From assembly GCA_963556695.1 (NCBI GenBank), contig CAUWAG010000003.1, forward strand, positions 6,138,001-6,202,000: a stretch of DNA of 64,000 nucleotides. The letters are read 5' to 3'. Position 1 is the stretch's first letter. The number at the start of each line of letters is the position of its first letter. Made by a program: the position numbers and the translations under genes. The notes under the pieces are model-generated. The model made no database searches and was not told the origin of the DNA. It saw only the letters and a list, made by a program, of their open reading frames with translations. This DNA is from Anthostomella pinea (lineage: Eukaryota > Ascomycota > Sordariomycetes > Xylariales > Xylariaceae). Below, one piece after another: positions 9,658-21,287 of this stretch.

Positions 9658-12108
9658 ATGGAGGTCAATGGGCAATCAGAACCCGCTCCGGACAAGGACG
9701 CACCAAGAGGAGCCTGGATACGATACCGAGTAGAGCATCGCAACCGCGACACTAATGAGCTCATCAGCCACCGCGACACCAAAGGACCTGGCTTCGACGA
9801 CGACGACAAGGACAGTCTCGACGGCCCGGCTTTCGCTCTGGTCACGACATTCAAGACGGCTCCACCACCACTGGATTCGACGACTGCGCAACCCTTGACG
9901 ACCACCAGCGTCGCAACTGCGTCTCCTCCATCCTATGCCCTGCATCTCTACTCAAAAGCCATTGTGAATGCACTCCAGTCTGTGGTTCAGTACTATCCGT
10001 CCCAGGACCTCACCGGCGATGTTGTCATCAATTGGCCGTACCCAATACTGATCCATCATTACCAAGAGCTTGCGGATTTTCGGGAGAGAGTCGCTCAGAA
10101 AGACGGCACGGACCTGTGCGTTCGAGAAAGAGGGGCACATGAGCAGGTCGGGCTGCTGCTGAAGTTCCTCGATGATAGTGTGATGCCAGACGTGCTGGCA
10201 GAGACGGACAGGAACAAGAAAGGGTTCTACACCTTTGAGCACGCTTGGGTCGCCTTGAAACCTGGAATAACCCTCCTTGATCAGTGGCGGGATAGCACAG
10301 ACAAGCTTCCCCGCGTTATTCATTCCGTGGAGGGGGGCGTATTCCAGAATCCCCGGATTTCCTGGACGGTCCACTACTGGGATATGCGATACGACGGTCG
10401 ATATCTAGGGCGGTATTTAACGCAGGTTGGCATTGAGAAGTTCGACGGGCAGAACAAGTGGAAGCACATTGAAGTCGGGAAGCTCTCGGAGGGGACCAAT
10501 CTTTCTGAAGATGTCGCCAATCAGCTGAGGTATGGCGAGATCTACTGGAACCTCCTTCGAAAACAGTGCAGGCAGTACAAGGGGAAAACTCAAAAGTTTC
10601 CTTATAATGAGGTATCTGTCGACCGACCCCCTTTATGCCACTAGTAGACTGATCTCGCCGGGCGATAGGTCGATGGGCTTGTGATGACCGATCTGAAGAG
10701 CTTCTATGCTGACGGGGGATACAAACCGAACTTGATGGAGACGGCGGATTGTCGAAACTGGACCTCGGACTGCAAATGCCCTGCGTGCAAGAGCAAGACG
10801 ACCGACAAGGACAAGAAGATGGTCTCCCTGTTCGAAGACTACAACTACATCGGTCTTGAAACAACAGACACATTGACGCCTCATCAGTACTTCCTGTGTC
10901 ACTTTGAGATGGAGTCTTTCGTGTTCAGAACTCGGACATGGGGTGAGTAGTAGCCGTCATCGTGGGTGAGGTCGCACGGACAGACGTGCTAAGTCAGAGA
11001 CAGAAAACCTACATGTGCGACACTTTTTCGAGCCCAAATTCGACGAGGATCTGATCAACCACCTGGTAATGGAATCCAAGCGGAAGCGGACCCTGAAATC
11101 GCTAGCAAAAAGCTTCGCACGCGTAGACAAGCACGGAGACCCCCTAACCAGAGACCCATGGACTGCCGACTTCGTCAAGGGGAAAGGCCACGGCCTCATC
11201 TTCCTGTTGCATGGTCGTCCAGGAGTCGGAAAGACATGTACAGCCGGTAAGTGTCAATCACGACAGGTGGGTCCAAAGGCTGACCGGAGATGGGACCACA
11301 GAGTGTATCGCAGCGTTCACCAAACGACCGTTGATGGTCCTCACATCTAGCGATATTGGCACCGAGTCAGCGACCGTGGAAACCAACCTGACCAAGAACT
11401 TCAAGACGGCAAAGAGCTGGGGCGCGGTCCTTTTGATTGACGAGGCCGACGTGTTCATGGAACGCCGATCAACGGCTGATCTGGTGCGGAATAGTCTGGT
11501 CGCTGGTAAGTGGGCGTATTGAAACCCGACACACTGTGACCGACCACAGGGCTGCGATTGACTTCTCATTCAGGCTTCTTGAGAGCTCTCGAATTCTACG
11601 ACGGAATCCTCTTCCTCACGACAAACAGGGTCGGTTCATTTGACGACGCTTTCATCTCTCGAGTGCACTTGCAGCTATACTACCCCGACTTCGACGACGA
11701 CCAGAGGCGCCAAGTCTGGCAGACGTTCATGGACAAGCTGGTGAAGGAACGAGGAGACTACATGCGCCTCAACGTCGACGCGAAGGATTACATCCGCGGG
11801 TCGGAGATGAAGGCGTTGAAATGGAACGGCCGAGAGATCCGGAATGGTAGGCCCGAACACATCACCCGTTTCTGCTACATGACTCCTTTGCTAACCGGAC
11901 TGCAGCTTTCCAGACAGCCGTGTCGCTTGCCGAGTACGATGCTGAGAAGGGGGAGGATGGGAAGGTCATGGTGACGGACGAGCACCTGCGGGCTGTCGTT
12001 GAGCTCTCGAGAGACTTCAAGGACTATCTGAACGAGCTCCACAAGGGCGACGAGGCTAAGCGGGCAGAGCGGAAGTATGAGCGCTTGGATTCGTATGATA
12101 CCAGGTGA
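9658..12108 (+). CDS. AAA-family ATPase with N-terminal DUF7025 domain
   Basis: Six exons: join(9658-10611, 10669-10942, 11004-11246, 11302-11505, 11574-11846, 11906-12108), 716 aa; all introns are 55-68 nt with GT...AG ends. Residues about 90-420 match the DUF7025 layout (YYPSQDLTGD, YFLCHFEMESFVFRTRTW). The AAA core follows: Walker A GRPGVGKT near 480, Walker B LLIDEADVF near 535, sensor TTNRVGSFDDAF near 573, and SRVHLQLYYP carrying the Arg finger. A lid helix region and charged tail end the protein. Such proteins are ATP-driven remodelling factors of unknown substrate, often found beside NLR-like genes in fungi. Walker A has Arg where Pro is usual (GRPG for GPPG), but Lys and Thr are intact. 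Confidence 0.9.
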
Positions 12109-13125
12109 TGGGACCAATGGTGGTGACCAGATTTCTGCCACTTACCTCTATGGTTCCTGGGGTGCCACGCCTATGCTCGAATATATCAGCATGGAATGAT
12201 ATGGGGATGGCATGGTCGATCTCCTGGTAGTTCTCCCGGTCTATCTCCAGGCCATCACATGGTATCCATGTTGTCATCCAAGCAGGGTAACAAGATGAAT
12301 TGCGGTGCAGCAGAATGAGCAGTCTGATGGTTTCCAGAAGATTACCTGCGAGAAAGCGCCCAGTCCTGTTGAATATAAGAATGATCTTGTCAACCGCTTG
12401 CGTGTATGTCTGGTGCAATGCCTCTGGGTCTTGAAAAGGGGCTTATTCGTCCGTCGCAGCACACAAGTATAGCCCATTGGCAACTTCTTCCGGGCACAGA
12501 AGGCTTGATGACAGGAACGCTCGCCTTTGCAAAACGTCAGCGCAAGTAAGCAAGGGATAGACTACAAGTCGTGGCATGCCTACCTTAAGGTACCAGAGTC
12601 GGTACAACTTGTGGCACAACCTGCGGGCCGTTGGTCCCGGCCCCTCTATCACCACCTCAATCAGCACGACCTTCGGACAATGGTGCACCGATGGCGTGGC
12701 GGAGATAATGCTCCGGAGGCTGAAGTCCCATGGCACGTACCTAGGTAGGTACAGGTCAGGTAACACTGAGGCGGCAGAATTCATTGGGTGTGCCTGACAT
12801 ACATACATCATTGATGTAGATTCAATGTCGGTCAGACTGTGAGATTGCAGGTGAACATACCCCTTAAGTACCCGTAGCCATCCCGTCATGAAGGCCCCAT
12901 TTTTGTCACCGGAGCTGATTACGGTGCGGTGACGGCGCCCATCGTCATATACAGCACTCACCTCTACGATCAAAACAACTGATTCCAGTCACGCCGGGCA
13001 ATAAGTCAGCTTCCTCTCACGCAGCCCATTGCCCCTCACCCCAGCATCTCCAACCACAACACCATAAGCACCATCACCACCATCCCTCTCCGCATTGCCT
13101 ACCGCTGCACACCGAGGTCATCATC
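12109..13125. other. Intergenic
   Basis: About 1 kb without a supported gene. A 176-codon minus-strand frame (12443-12973) has no motif and an irregular composition. A CTTAAGTACC/CTAGGTAGG-type palindromic word is present, as is common in Sordariomycete intergenic DNA. Confidence 0.5.
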
Positions 13126-13916
13126 ATGTTCCGTCGTCCAGTCCTGCTGTCCCAGGCCGTCAGGCCCCTGCGCACGTATGGTCGGCAGACAGCGCCGCTC
13201 ATGAGACGTGCATATGCGGATTACCGCTTCCCGGGCAAGGCCGAGTCGCTCGAGCACAGTCAGGTTTTCAAGATCAGCCAGGCCATCCAAAATGATCACC
13301 GCGAACTGGAACGGTACTACAAAAAGATTGTCAGCTCCGACGATCCTGATGAGAAACTGAGATACCAGAACATGCTCATATGGGAACTGGCCCGCCACTC
13401 GATTGCCGAGGAACTGGTCGTCTATCCTGCCATGGAGAAGGAAATCACCGATGGTAAAAGCATTGCCGAGAAGGATCACGAGCAGCACCAGGTGGTATGG
13501 CATCGGCACCGCACCTTATTGATTTGATCCTTCGCTGACATCCACCCAAGGTCAAGGAAGAGCTGTACAAGTTCCAGAAACTGAAGCCTGGAGACGACGA
13601 ATTCCAGCCTACGCTGGACAAACTGTGGGATGACCTCAAACATCACATCAAGGAGGAGGAGGAGAGCGACCTCGTTCAGTTGGAGAAAGCGCTGAGTCTC
13701 ACCGGCTCCAAGGAGCTCAGTCAGAAGTTCGAGCGAACCAAGATGTTCACCCCGACCCGCTCTCACCCCAGTGCACCCAACAGACCACCTTTCGAGACTG
13801 TTGCGGGACTCATGGCAGCTCCGATCGATAAACTAAGAGACTTGTTCACTAAGTTCCCGGAGCAGGAGACGATCAAGGTCGACAAGACGGATGGTGCAGG
13901 TCATGGACCTTACTGA
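13126..13916 (+). CDS. Hemerythrin-like HHE domain protein, probably mitochondrial
   Basis: Two exons, join(13126-13494, 13551-13916), 244 aa. The His/Glu ligand pattern of HHE proteins is visible: NDHRELERYY, then ARHSIAEELVVYPAME, KDHEQHQ in the second helix pair and LKHHIKEEEESDL in exon 2. These form a four-helix bundle that can bind a di-iron centre or oxygen-related ligands; the exact role is unknown. The first 35 residues are rich in Arg, Ala and Ser without acidic residues, which suggests a mitochondrial presequence. The donor GTATGG was preferred over GTGGTA three bases upstream because it keeps the HQVVKEELY spacing; the alternative removes one residue. Confidence 0.88.
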
Positions 13917-14712
13917 TGTTCCCCACGGCAATGGCTGCTGGGCCGAGCAAAGCAAGAAGGATGAATGGGCAGTTGCGAACCATTGACCATGGGTTATCCA
14001 GGATTTCGCTGCGTTGGGCTTGGGCGCCCATTCATAGGTGGTGGACTGCGGTTTGTAAAAGGGATGTGCCTCAATGCAGGATGGATGCCGTTCGCTCACG
14101 ACTACTCACTTAATTCCTGCTCCCTAGCAATACCCTTCCTGTACTGTAAGATAGCATCCAAAAGCAACATCGTAATCACGCTCTCGGACCTCGGTGTAAC
14201 GTAACGTACTCCTAAGTCGTCACAATGCCACATCTGCGAGCCATTGGTCGAGTCTTCTCTGCGTACGAGATGTTTGCCACGTAATGACAGACTCATACCA
14301 GTCGTAGAATGATAGTTGTCACTGCAATGCATCATGCGTGCCCTACGCATCTAGAATCCAAGTAGTCATCATCTTGCTTTTGGACGTCTAGGTCTCATGA
14401 GTTGTCGTGAGTTGTCGTCTAGTGTGGAGTTCAGTTGACCCGCGCGTCTGGAGAAATCGATGTGATCGCGTCAAGCTTGGGATGTTGCTGCGCCACATGT
14501 GGCTGTGTCTCAGACAATGGCTTCCAAGGCTGAGCTCAAGCCACGATATTACCTTAGCTTATGCAGCTTGTAACGCGCAGCTCGGGTTGCCTGAAGCTCC
14601 CCATTCAAACACCACCGAACCGTCAGACTCCCAAAGCTCAAGATCAACCGCCTTTCCTCCTCTGAATCGATCCAGCACCTCCATCTGACAATTCTCGTGC
14701 ATTGCCTTCATC
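13917..14712. other. Intergenic
   Basis: About 800 bp. No gene supported. The right end must hold the PRE10 promoter and 5' leader. Confidence 0.5.
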
Positions 14713-15728
14713 ATGGTAAGCTCTAGACACCTAGTCAATACACCCAGGCCATTTCCAAGCTCACAGTTTACCCGGATAGACGTCGATAGGAACAGGCTAC
14801 GATCTCGCCAACTCCATCTTCTCCCCAGACGGTCGAAACTTCCAGGTCGAATATGCCGTGAAGGCGGTCGAGAATGGTGGCACTTCAGTTGGCATCCGGG
14901 CCAAGGATGGCGTTGTTCTAGCGGTCGAGAAGGTCGTCACCTCGAAGCTGCTGAAGCCTGGCGCAAACAAGAGAATCGCAACTGTTGACAGACATCTCGG
15001 AGTCGTAGGTTGCCCTGATCGTTTCAGATTATCTGTTGGTAGCTGCAAAGTAATGCTGACGTCAATTCAACGTGCAGGTATACTCTGGCATGGTCCCCGA
15101 TGGCCACCACTTTGTCGACCGGTCGCGCGATGAAGCCCGTTCGTGGCGTGATACCTTCAAGACACCTATCTCGACCTCCGACCTCGCTAGCCGTATGGGC
15201 GGATACCTACAAGCATACACCTTATACCAATCGGTGCGTCCATTCGGCATTACAGCCATCGTCGGTGGGTTCGACTCGGAGCTCGAAGCACTCGTAGATG
15301 GCGAGGTTGGCTCGGGCCCTTCTGTTGGCGCTGGCGGCAAGGTGGAAGGCAAACATGGCGGCCCGGGTCTCTACATGATCGAGCCCAGCGGCATGTACTG
15401 GGGATACTACGGCGCAGCGACCGGCAAGGGTCGACAGGCAGCCAAGGCAGAGCTCGAGAAGCTGAACCTCGCCGAGGGGAAGCTTGACCTGCAGCAGGCA
15501 GTCAAGGAGGCGGCGAGAATCATCTATGTCGCACAGCAAGACAACAAGGACAAAGAGTTCGAGCTGGAGATGAGCTGGATCAGCAGCGCGGATGGCCCCA
15601 CCAAGGGACGGCATATGGAGGTCCCCAAAGACATCCTTGCGGAGGCCGAACGATTAGCGAAGAAGGCCATCTCGGAGGATGATGACGAGGAAGAGGAGAA
15701 CAAGGATGAGGACAAGATGGAGGAATAG
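14713..15728 (+). CDS. PRE10: 20S proteasome alpha-type subunit (PRE10/PSMA3 orthologue)
   Basis: Three exons, join(14713-14715, 14780-15004, 15078-15728), 292 aa. The first coding exon is only the ATG; splicing gives [10 protein letters not shown], the expected N-terminus of this subunit. The alpha-subunit signature [20 protein letters not shown] follows, then [23 protein letters not shown] and [14 protein letters not shown]. The C-terminus is an acidic D/E run as in fungal PRE10. The protein forms part of the outer heptameric ring of the 20S core particle. An insert of about 25 residues ([11 protein letters not shown] to GGPG) sits between the GGFD and LYMIEPSG strands, where yeast has a short loop. 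The gene is essential in yeast. Confidence 0.95.
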
Positions 15729-16503
15729 AAAGCTGGTTCGGGCCTTCGGACAGAGGCACGACTTGTACTAGTATCATACGGCGATATGTTCGTTGCCAGG
15801 AGACGGTGGAAATCATAGAGTAATTTCCATCCGAGAGCCTTGTTTTCCAATTGCTCGTCTTGGGGCAAACACATTGAGAGGCCTGGCGAGATTCCCACTG
15901 CGTTCATAGCCGTCATCATCATGAAGTAGTAACATGCGACTCAGCTGGATGTTCCTTGCTGTCACACAATCTACGAGAGCATCATCCCTTTGCCAGGTAC
16001 TCACCACGACTTCGATAGCCTCATCATCTACAACGGCACTTTCTACTTCCCAATGTACGCACTGACGACTCATCATACATATCCTACCACAGACTCTTAT
16101 AGGAATGTGCCGTCTGTAAGTGCATACTCTCCCTAGGGTACCCGATTCTCTGCCATTGCCTCTTCCGATACTCTTCCACTCCGCCTCACCTGCACTCCCT
16201 CTTCCACTACCCACTCGCACCACTATTCACTTTTCTCCTCTTTCACCGCCCACCCCCTTTCCAACTCAGTCTTACCTTATCCGCTGCTCAGTCCCCCCCT
16301 CTTCCGCTACACACTCCCAATCACCCCACAGGATTAGACCTTGCGCTGCACTGCCAGTAGTACGATCTTGACCTAAAGCTTTTCTCCCCACAAGATATCG
16401 TCACACAGCTTTATTAAACCTCGCGCCCCTTCATCACAGCTTATGAGTCTCATTACCTACGTGCATGCTTAGGTACCTAGGTACCCATCAGTCGTTACTT
16501 TCC
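15729..16503. other. Intergenic, 3' flank of PRE10
   Basis: Pyrimidine-rich stretch (about 16130-16330) and a GTACCTAGGTACC palindrome near 16475. No gene supported. Confidence 0.5.
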
Positions 16504-16508
16504 CAGCA

Positions 16509-16585
16509 GCACAGCACACCTTCGCGACTTTCGACTCTCTCGCAACTTCCGTTGCAGCCGCTTCAAGCTATAACCACCCCTTGTG
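16509..16585 (+). repeat. Local direct duplication, left copy
   Basis: The word CACCTTCGCGACTTTCGACT and its continuation through GTTGCAGCCGCTTCAAG recur at about 16813-16870 with a few substitutions. The left copy is followed by palindrome E0, the right copy by E1, so the unit that duplicated was larger than this core. Confidence 0.75.
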
Positions 16586-16631
16586 AGTCTCGGTCCGTGC
16601 ACTCGAGAGTTCTTCTCCTGACATAATACAG

Positions 16632-16713
16632 ACAGTGGAATAACCAGCCTGGAATAAGCAGTCGCATCTTCACGGGCCATGCTTCAAGCTTATTCGAGAG
16701 TGATTATTCCATA
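16632..16713. repeat. Palindromic element E0 (degenerate)
   Basis: Left arm contains TGGAATAACC and TGGAATAAGCAG; right arm contains AGCTTATTCG and TGATTATTCCA. The arms pair imperfectly. It is the most diverged member of the E family (E1-E4 below). Confidence 0.6.
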
Positions 16714-16812
16714 GATCAAAAATCCCTGAATATTCGAGGCCTTGATTGGATAACAGGGTGTTGGGGGATTTCTGGGTGTTCAGTTTACCTATCAGCCGAT
16801 CCTTTCTCGCAG

Positions 16813-16880
16813 CACACCTTCGCGACTTTCGACTCTCTTGTAACCTCCGTTACAGCCACTTCAAGTCGCACCCACTCCAG
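16813..16880 (+). repeat. Local direct duplication, right copy
   Basis: Partner of the copy at 16509-16585, offset about 300 bp. It lies in the probable 5' leader of the BTB-like gene starting at 17188. Confidence 0.75.
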
Positions 16881-17031
16881 TCACGATTCTCTCATATCAT
16901 AAACCACGATCCGGTCGCTCTGTTCACTGTTCTGGAGCAAAACTCATCATCGATCTAAGACCAGACTACACTGAACCCTCGTAAGTCTCCGTACACCACC
17001 CATCCAGCGTACAACGGCATATTGATCGTGA

Positions 17032-17181
17032 CTGAAATAAGCACACTGGGATAAGCATCAAAAGAAGCGTATAACACTAGAGCTGCTTATTCCTGTATGC
17101 TTATTCCGAATTTTCCTAAAGGGGGATCTGGAATCTTATCAACGTGCGCGCACGCAGACTTATGAGGGCTGATTATACCTA
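17032..17181 (+). repeat. Palindromic element E1 with conserved tail
   Basis: Arms GCACACTGGGATAAGCA and TGCTTATTCCTGTATGC form a hairpin. A tail follows that is shared with E2 and, inverted, with E3: GGAATCTTATCAACGTG, then ACGCAGACTTATGAGGGCTG. The tail ends at ACCTAG, a possible splice acceptor 6 bases before the gene start, and GTAAGTCTCC at 16981 is a strong possible donor, so E1 may sit in a 5' UTR intron. Confidence 0.75.
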
Positions 17182-17187
17182 GGCAAC

Positions 17188-18297
17188 ATGTCGTCCTCCC
17201 AGTCTCAGAAGCCTCAGGCTCCCAGATACGAGTCGAACAAGTACTGCGTCTGCACTTCCTGCATCAACAACGATGGCGGCCAGTGCGCGACCTTGGTCGA
17301 GCTTGAGAAACACCTCAAGACGGTTGGAATTCTGTGCGTCCCCTCTCTGACATCCCACTCCATTTGGCACTTTCGGACTAATAGGTCATATAGCACGGCC
17401 AATGATGCACAACTCACCCAGATCCTACTCCCTGGGCCGCCGACCCACGATTTGACGCCTTGTCACACCACACTGCTCGCCTTTTTCTCAGGTGTCATGG
17501 ATCGTGAACTGCGAGATAACATGAGCAAGGGCCGATCCATGAGTCGCATTCAATTTTTCAATCAAAAGATCTGCGCAGATGACATGGCATCGCTCCTCAC
17601 GTGGTGCCGCACAGGACGCATCCATATCGATTATGACGATAGCGATTTCCAGGATGACCGGTGTCGGTTCGAGCGACTGTGGAATCTGGCGGCTATGCTC
17701 GAGATGCCTGAATTCGCCAATTTCTGCATGCGCCTTATTCTGGCAAAATACAGCTGGAACGTTCTGGGTGCCTCTGAGACTCCCGCGTTGGACTTCCAGA
17801 GTGCTCCGTACGGACCCACGGGACCGCTATTTGTCATCACGAACCAGCTGGACGTCGTCAGACACTCTCGTCTCTCCGCGTTCATCGAAAGGCTCCTCAC
17901 GTCCCGCGATCCCTTGCAGGAGGATCTCGTGCATGCTGTCAGCAACGGTAAGCGTGAAGCGTATCAGAACGCATGGCATGACCGGCTCGCAAGCAATATC
18001 CAGCTCAACTACCGGGTTGCAGAGTCGCGAACAGTAGACGAAAGTAAGGTGGACAATGACCCGACGAATCCGGAACTCGCAGGTCTGTTCCTAGTATCGG
18101 TTCCCGACCGCGACCCTGACCAGTTTCGTCTTGAGCTCAGCCGTCAGGGGTATCAGACAGCGAAGAACACTGTTGCCAAGACTAAATACACACAACGCAC
18201 ACTCTGTGTACCCTCCCGCGACAAGCAGGTCTTCTACAAGGCCTTCGAATACGATCCCGCCGATCACAGAGAGCTGGGTGCTGCGCCTCCGCGATGA
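17188..18297 (+). CDS. Cys-motif/BTB-like protein, paralogue 1
   Basis: Two exons, join(17188-17333, 17385-18297), 352 aa. The 51-nt intron is a multiple of three, so reading through is possible, but its donor, GGACTAATAG acceptor region and phase match the intron of the two paralogues. The N-terminus has NKYCVCTSC followed by QC, a CxCxxC...C arrangement that may bind metal. The next 120 residues follow a BTB/POZ-like pattern: CHTTLLAFFSGV, LLTWCRTGRIHI, LWNLAAMLEMPEFANFCMR. The C-terminal 150 residues are conserved only with the paralogues. BTB folds mediate oligomerisation or bind CUL3; no further function is inferred. Paralogues lie at 20291-21287 and 22367-23366. I cannot name a wider family. 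Confidence 0.75.
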   Translation: MSSSQSQKPQAPRYESNKYCVCTSCINNDGGQCATLVELEKHLKTVGILCVPSLTSHSIWHFRTNRSYSTANDAQLTQILLPGPPTHDLTPCHTTLLAFFSGVMDRELRDNMSKGRSMSRIQFFNQKICADDMASLLTWCRTGRIHIDYDDSDFQDDRCRFERLWNLAAMLEMPEFANFCMRLILAKYSWNVLGASETPALDFQSAPYGPTGPLFVITNQLDVVRHSRLSAFIERLLTSRDPLQEDLVHAVSNGKREAYQNAWHDRLASNIQLNYRVAESRTVDESKVDNDPTNPELAGLFLVSVPDRDPDQFRLELSRQGYQTAKNTVAKTKYTQRTLCVPSRDKQVFYKAFEYDPADHRELGAAPPR

Positions 18298-20290
18298 GGT
18301 CTTCCGAGTCCTCTGGTCGCCAGTGGAAAGTACACCGCAAGACGCCTCTAAATGAGTTCATCGAGACACTCTGCCAGTCCCTGACCCAGAGAGGCACAAG
18401 TACTGACTGGCGCTGAAGGTGACGAGGAAATGGTGACATAATCTGGCGTAGGTATGGGGTTCGAATGGACACTGATCAGGGCACTGCCATCTATCTGATA
18501 GATGGCCGATCTGGTAGATAAGTTGATTTTGCGAAATGAATTTTGATTCAGGCATCTTCCCATATCTAGCATCTTCATTATCCTCATAGGTGACCTTCCG
18601 CAAAGCTGACTATGCAAGATGCACTGTTCCGCGATGGAAATCTAAGCCTGGATCCGAACACCACCAAATCATAATTGGAATGAGCACACTGGAATAAGCA
18701 TCAAAAGTGGCATGTCAAACCAGAGCTGTTTATTCCTATATGCTTATTCCAGTATTTCTAAATTTCAACGTGTGATTCAGAATCTTGTCAACGTAGCACG
18801 CACGGAGACTTATGACGGCTGAGTGTAACCTTGTGGGGTGACGAGTCACGAGGGAAGCACACCGTCAAAGACTACCGCCTGTGTCCAGAACCGTATGTGC
18901 TCAGACATGCATTCTCCACAGGCTTGCGGTTTCGCTCGCCGCGACTGATGACATGAATATAAGTATGGCGCCGGTGGCCATGATATGTCACCTCATGAAG
19001 TCCCCTGACTGCGGTCATACGGGCGCAAAACTGGGACGCTGGACAGAGTCACGTGATTTGTTTGACGGCATTGCACCGCCATCTTCATGAGCTCGTCAGA
19101 GGACGTCGCCAAAGCACACCTAGGTGGTCCTGACATCGGAGTTTGAGCAAATTCAGAAGAGATCGATCCCCGTATTGTCATTACCATGGACTCACCAACC
19201 GGACCCCAATTCGCATCCCTAGCGGCAACCTCGCTCACCTAGAGGCTAGCCATCCCCCGAGCCCCCACGCGCGCCATGAGTTAGTCCACGCACCCAAGCC
19301 CTCTTATCCGTCTTCCGGTGCCCCGACTTTGGGACCTGCCACACAGCGCGAGGACCACCGATCCGACCTGTGGACGGCGACGGAGCAACCCGTGCCAGCC
19401 CGTCCAGGATCGTGATCGGGGACCCGGGAACCCCTGGACCTCTAGGACTGCTGGGGGTGCTGCGAGGCAGGGTACGCCATCATCCCGGAGCGTCAGTAGT
19501 GTGCCGAACCTATCCTATCGTCTCGTCTTGGTGCTTCTTACTGTGATAGAACAGACATCGGCGCTCACAATTAAACCCGTACCTCAGAGCGTGGGTAAAA
19601 GGCGCAAGAAGCGATGAGGAATTGCAGACGCCGCAGCGGTGGTGGCCGCGCGAGCGCGAGCCCTCGGTCGACAAGCCAGGCCACAGCGCTTTTCAGCCCA
19701 CGGCCACGGACTTCAAGCTGTCGGCTTGACAACCGCGGATGAAGAGCCTAATGCCGTGTGGGGTTACGACATATGTGTGCGTCGCGAGAACTATGCGTGA
19801 TGCGAATGGCTTGAATATACTGCCTGGGCGTGTTGGATGAGTCGGCGGCAGTGAATGGGAAACTGCATAATGCATTTCTGGTAGTTATGTCTAATGAGTG
19901 GTATATTCGGGTCCGTGTCGGCGATGAAGAATGGTCTTGGTGTCTAGGCTCCTCTGAGTATCTATGAGCTCTTGTCAACCGGACAGAGTGTTTGTGTAAT
20001 GCTCTCGACGACGTTATCACGTCAATTCTGAGTAAGCACTTGGAGAAGCAAGTAGACGCACAGACTCAGTCTTTTTCATCAATGCTTCATGTTGTCTGAC
20101 ATGCTCCCTAGAATTTTTGCTATCCATCTCTGACTTGAAAACTGACAGTTTTCTAGCTGACATTTTGACAGCAAAATCCTAGCCCTTACATAGCAAGTAT
20201 GGAGCCTACACCGGTAAGCCCAGAACGCCATTCAGACCACATTGCGGTAAACAACATGCTGACAATGGTGTACATTCACCTAATGACCTT
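18298..20290. other. Gene-free stretch with element E2
   Basis: About 2 kb between converging BTB-like paralogues 1 and 2. Apart from E2 (18672-18832) I see no gene. Short frames near 19184 and 19318 carry no domain signal. No remnant of a fourth BTB-like copy was found after E2. Confidence 0.5.
18672..18832 (+). repeat. Palindromic element E2 with conserved tail
   Basis: Arms GCACACTGGAATAAGCA and TTTATTCCTATATGCTTATT, then a tail with AATCTTGTCAACGTAG and GAGACTTATGACGGCTGAG. It matches E1 over about 150 bp in the same orientation, so E1 and E2 bracket paralogue 1 as direct repeats. No gene follows E2 directly. Confidence 0.75.
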
Positions 20291-21287
20291 TTATCCCATG
20301 CGCGTCAGGTTCCGATCGACTTCGCCGTCCTTCAATTCTCTCAAAAACCGTCTGACCGTCGTCTCTGCTGGAAGCGCCTTGTAACAACCTAAGAACTCCG
20401 TCAGACTGTTTTGAGGAGCGTAGATGGGCGTAGTCATCATGTATTTCGTCCATTGAGTCGGGTGGGTGGGCCACTGTTGGGCATCTGCTTCTCGGCACAG
20501 GCCGCCAAGTCGATTCAACCAGTTTCCGAATACCTCGTCCTCCGAGCGGGCATTCTGCCATAGGTTGATATAGGACTGATCGTATGACCGACGGTCGGGG
20601 CCTTGGATTGCACTCTCCATCAGAGGTCCTCGGGTACAAATCAGGTCCTCCACGAAACACAGCAGCTTGTTCCGTCGTGGTATTCCCCGGTTCTCGTAGC
20701 ATACCTTGCGGAAACCTTCTGGGCCATACCGAGCGTGGTTTTCGCGAATCAGGCGTTCACCCTTGATGTCGGCCCAGCTATACTTCTGGATGATGAGCTT
20801 CATGCAGTAGTTCGCGAGACCGGGCATCTCTAGATCGACGGCGAAGTTCCACATATCTTCGTGGTCATCTGCCTCTTCGAACTGGATATTCGTCTTCCCT
20901 GTGTAGCACCATGTGATCGCGGCGTCCAGAAACCTGACCTGTTTCTCTGTCAAGCTCAGGAACTCGATAACGGCGGTGCGACAGCCCAATTCGGCCTGGC
21001 ATCTGATCTCTCTTTGGATGACGTCGGAATGAAACATAAGCAGTGTGGAATGGCAGGTTTTGTCGACTCGCTGGACTCCAACGCCTGCACAGACGCGAAT
21101 CATAGACTGGTCGCCACTCAGACTGTGAAGCAGTGAGTAAAGGTGTACGATGCTTGGGAAAGTCTTGCGCGGCTTACATGAGCCCCACGACATCGCTGTG
21201 ATAGTCCAATGCCTGAAGGCCACTGCACCTCGACCCACGGTCGTAGCAGCTCTTGCAGGTGCAAGAGAACTTGGTGATGAGCGGCAT
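20291..21287 (-). CDS. Cys-motif/BTB-like protein, paralogue 2
   Basis: Two exons, complement(20291-21122, 21178-21287), 313 aa, with a 55-nt intron at the same position and phase as paralogue 1. The N-terminus is MPLITKFSCTCKSC followed by RC. The BTB-like region reads CHSTLLMFHSDVIQRE, AAITWCYTGKTNIQ, MWNFAVDLEMPGLANYCMK. The next part (KLLCFVEDLICTRGPL) aligns with LSAFIERLLTSRDPL of paralogue 1. A longer upstream frame is open to 21454, but the ATG at 21287 gives an N-terminus that aligns with both relatives. Convergent with paralogue 1; element E3 lies about 860 bp upstream, its tail pointing at this gene. Confidence 0.77.

Noticed and set aside
12443..12973. 176-codon minus-strand frame
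   Set aside because: No motif, no partner exons, uneven composition.
18835..20290. A fourth BTB-like copy after element E2
   Set aside because: Searched for the CxCxxC, WCYTG and ANYCM motifs in all frames by eye; none found.
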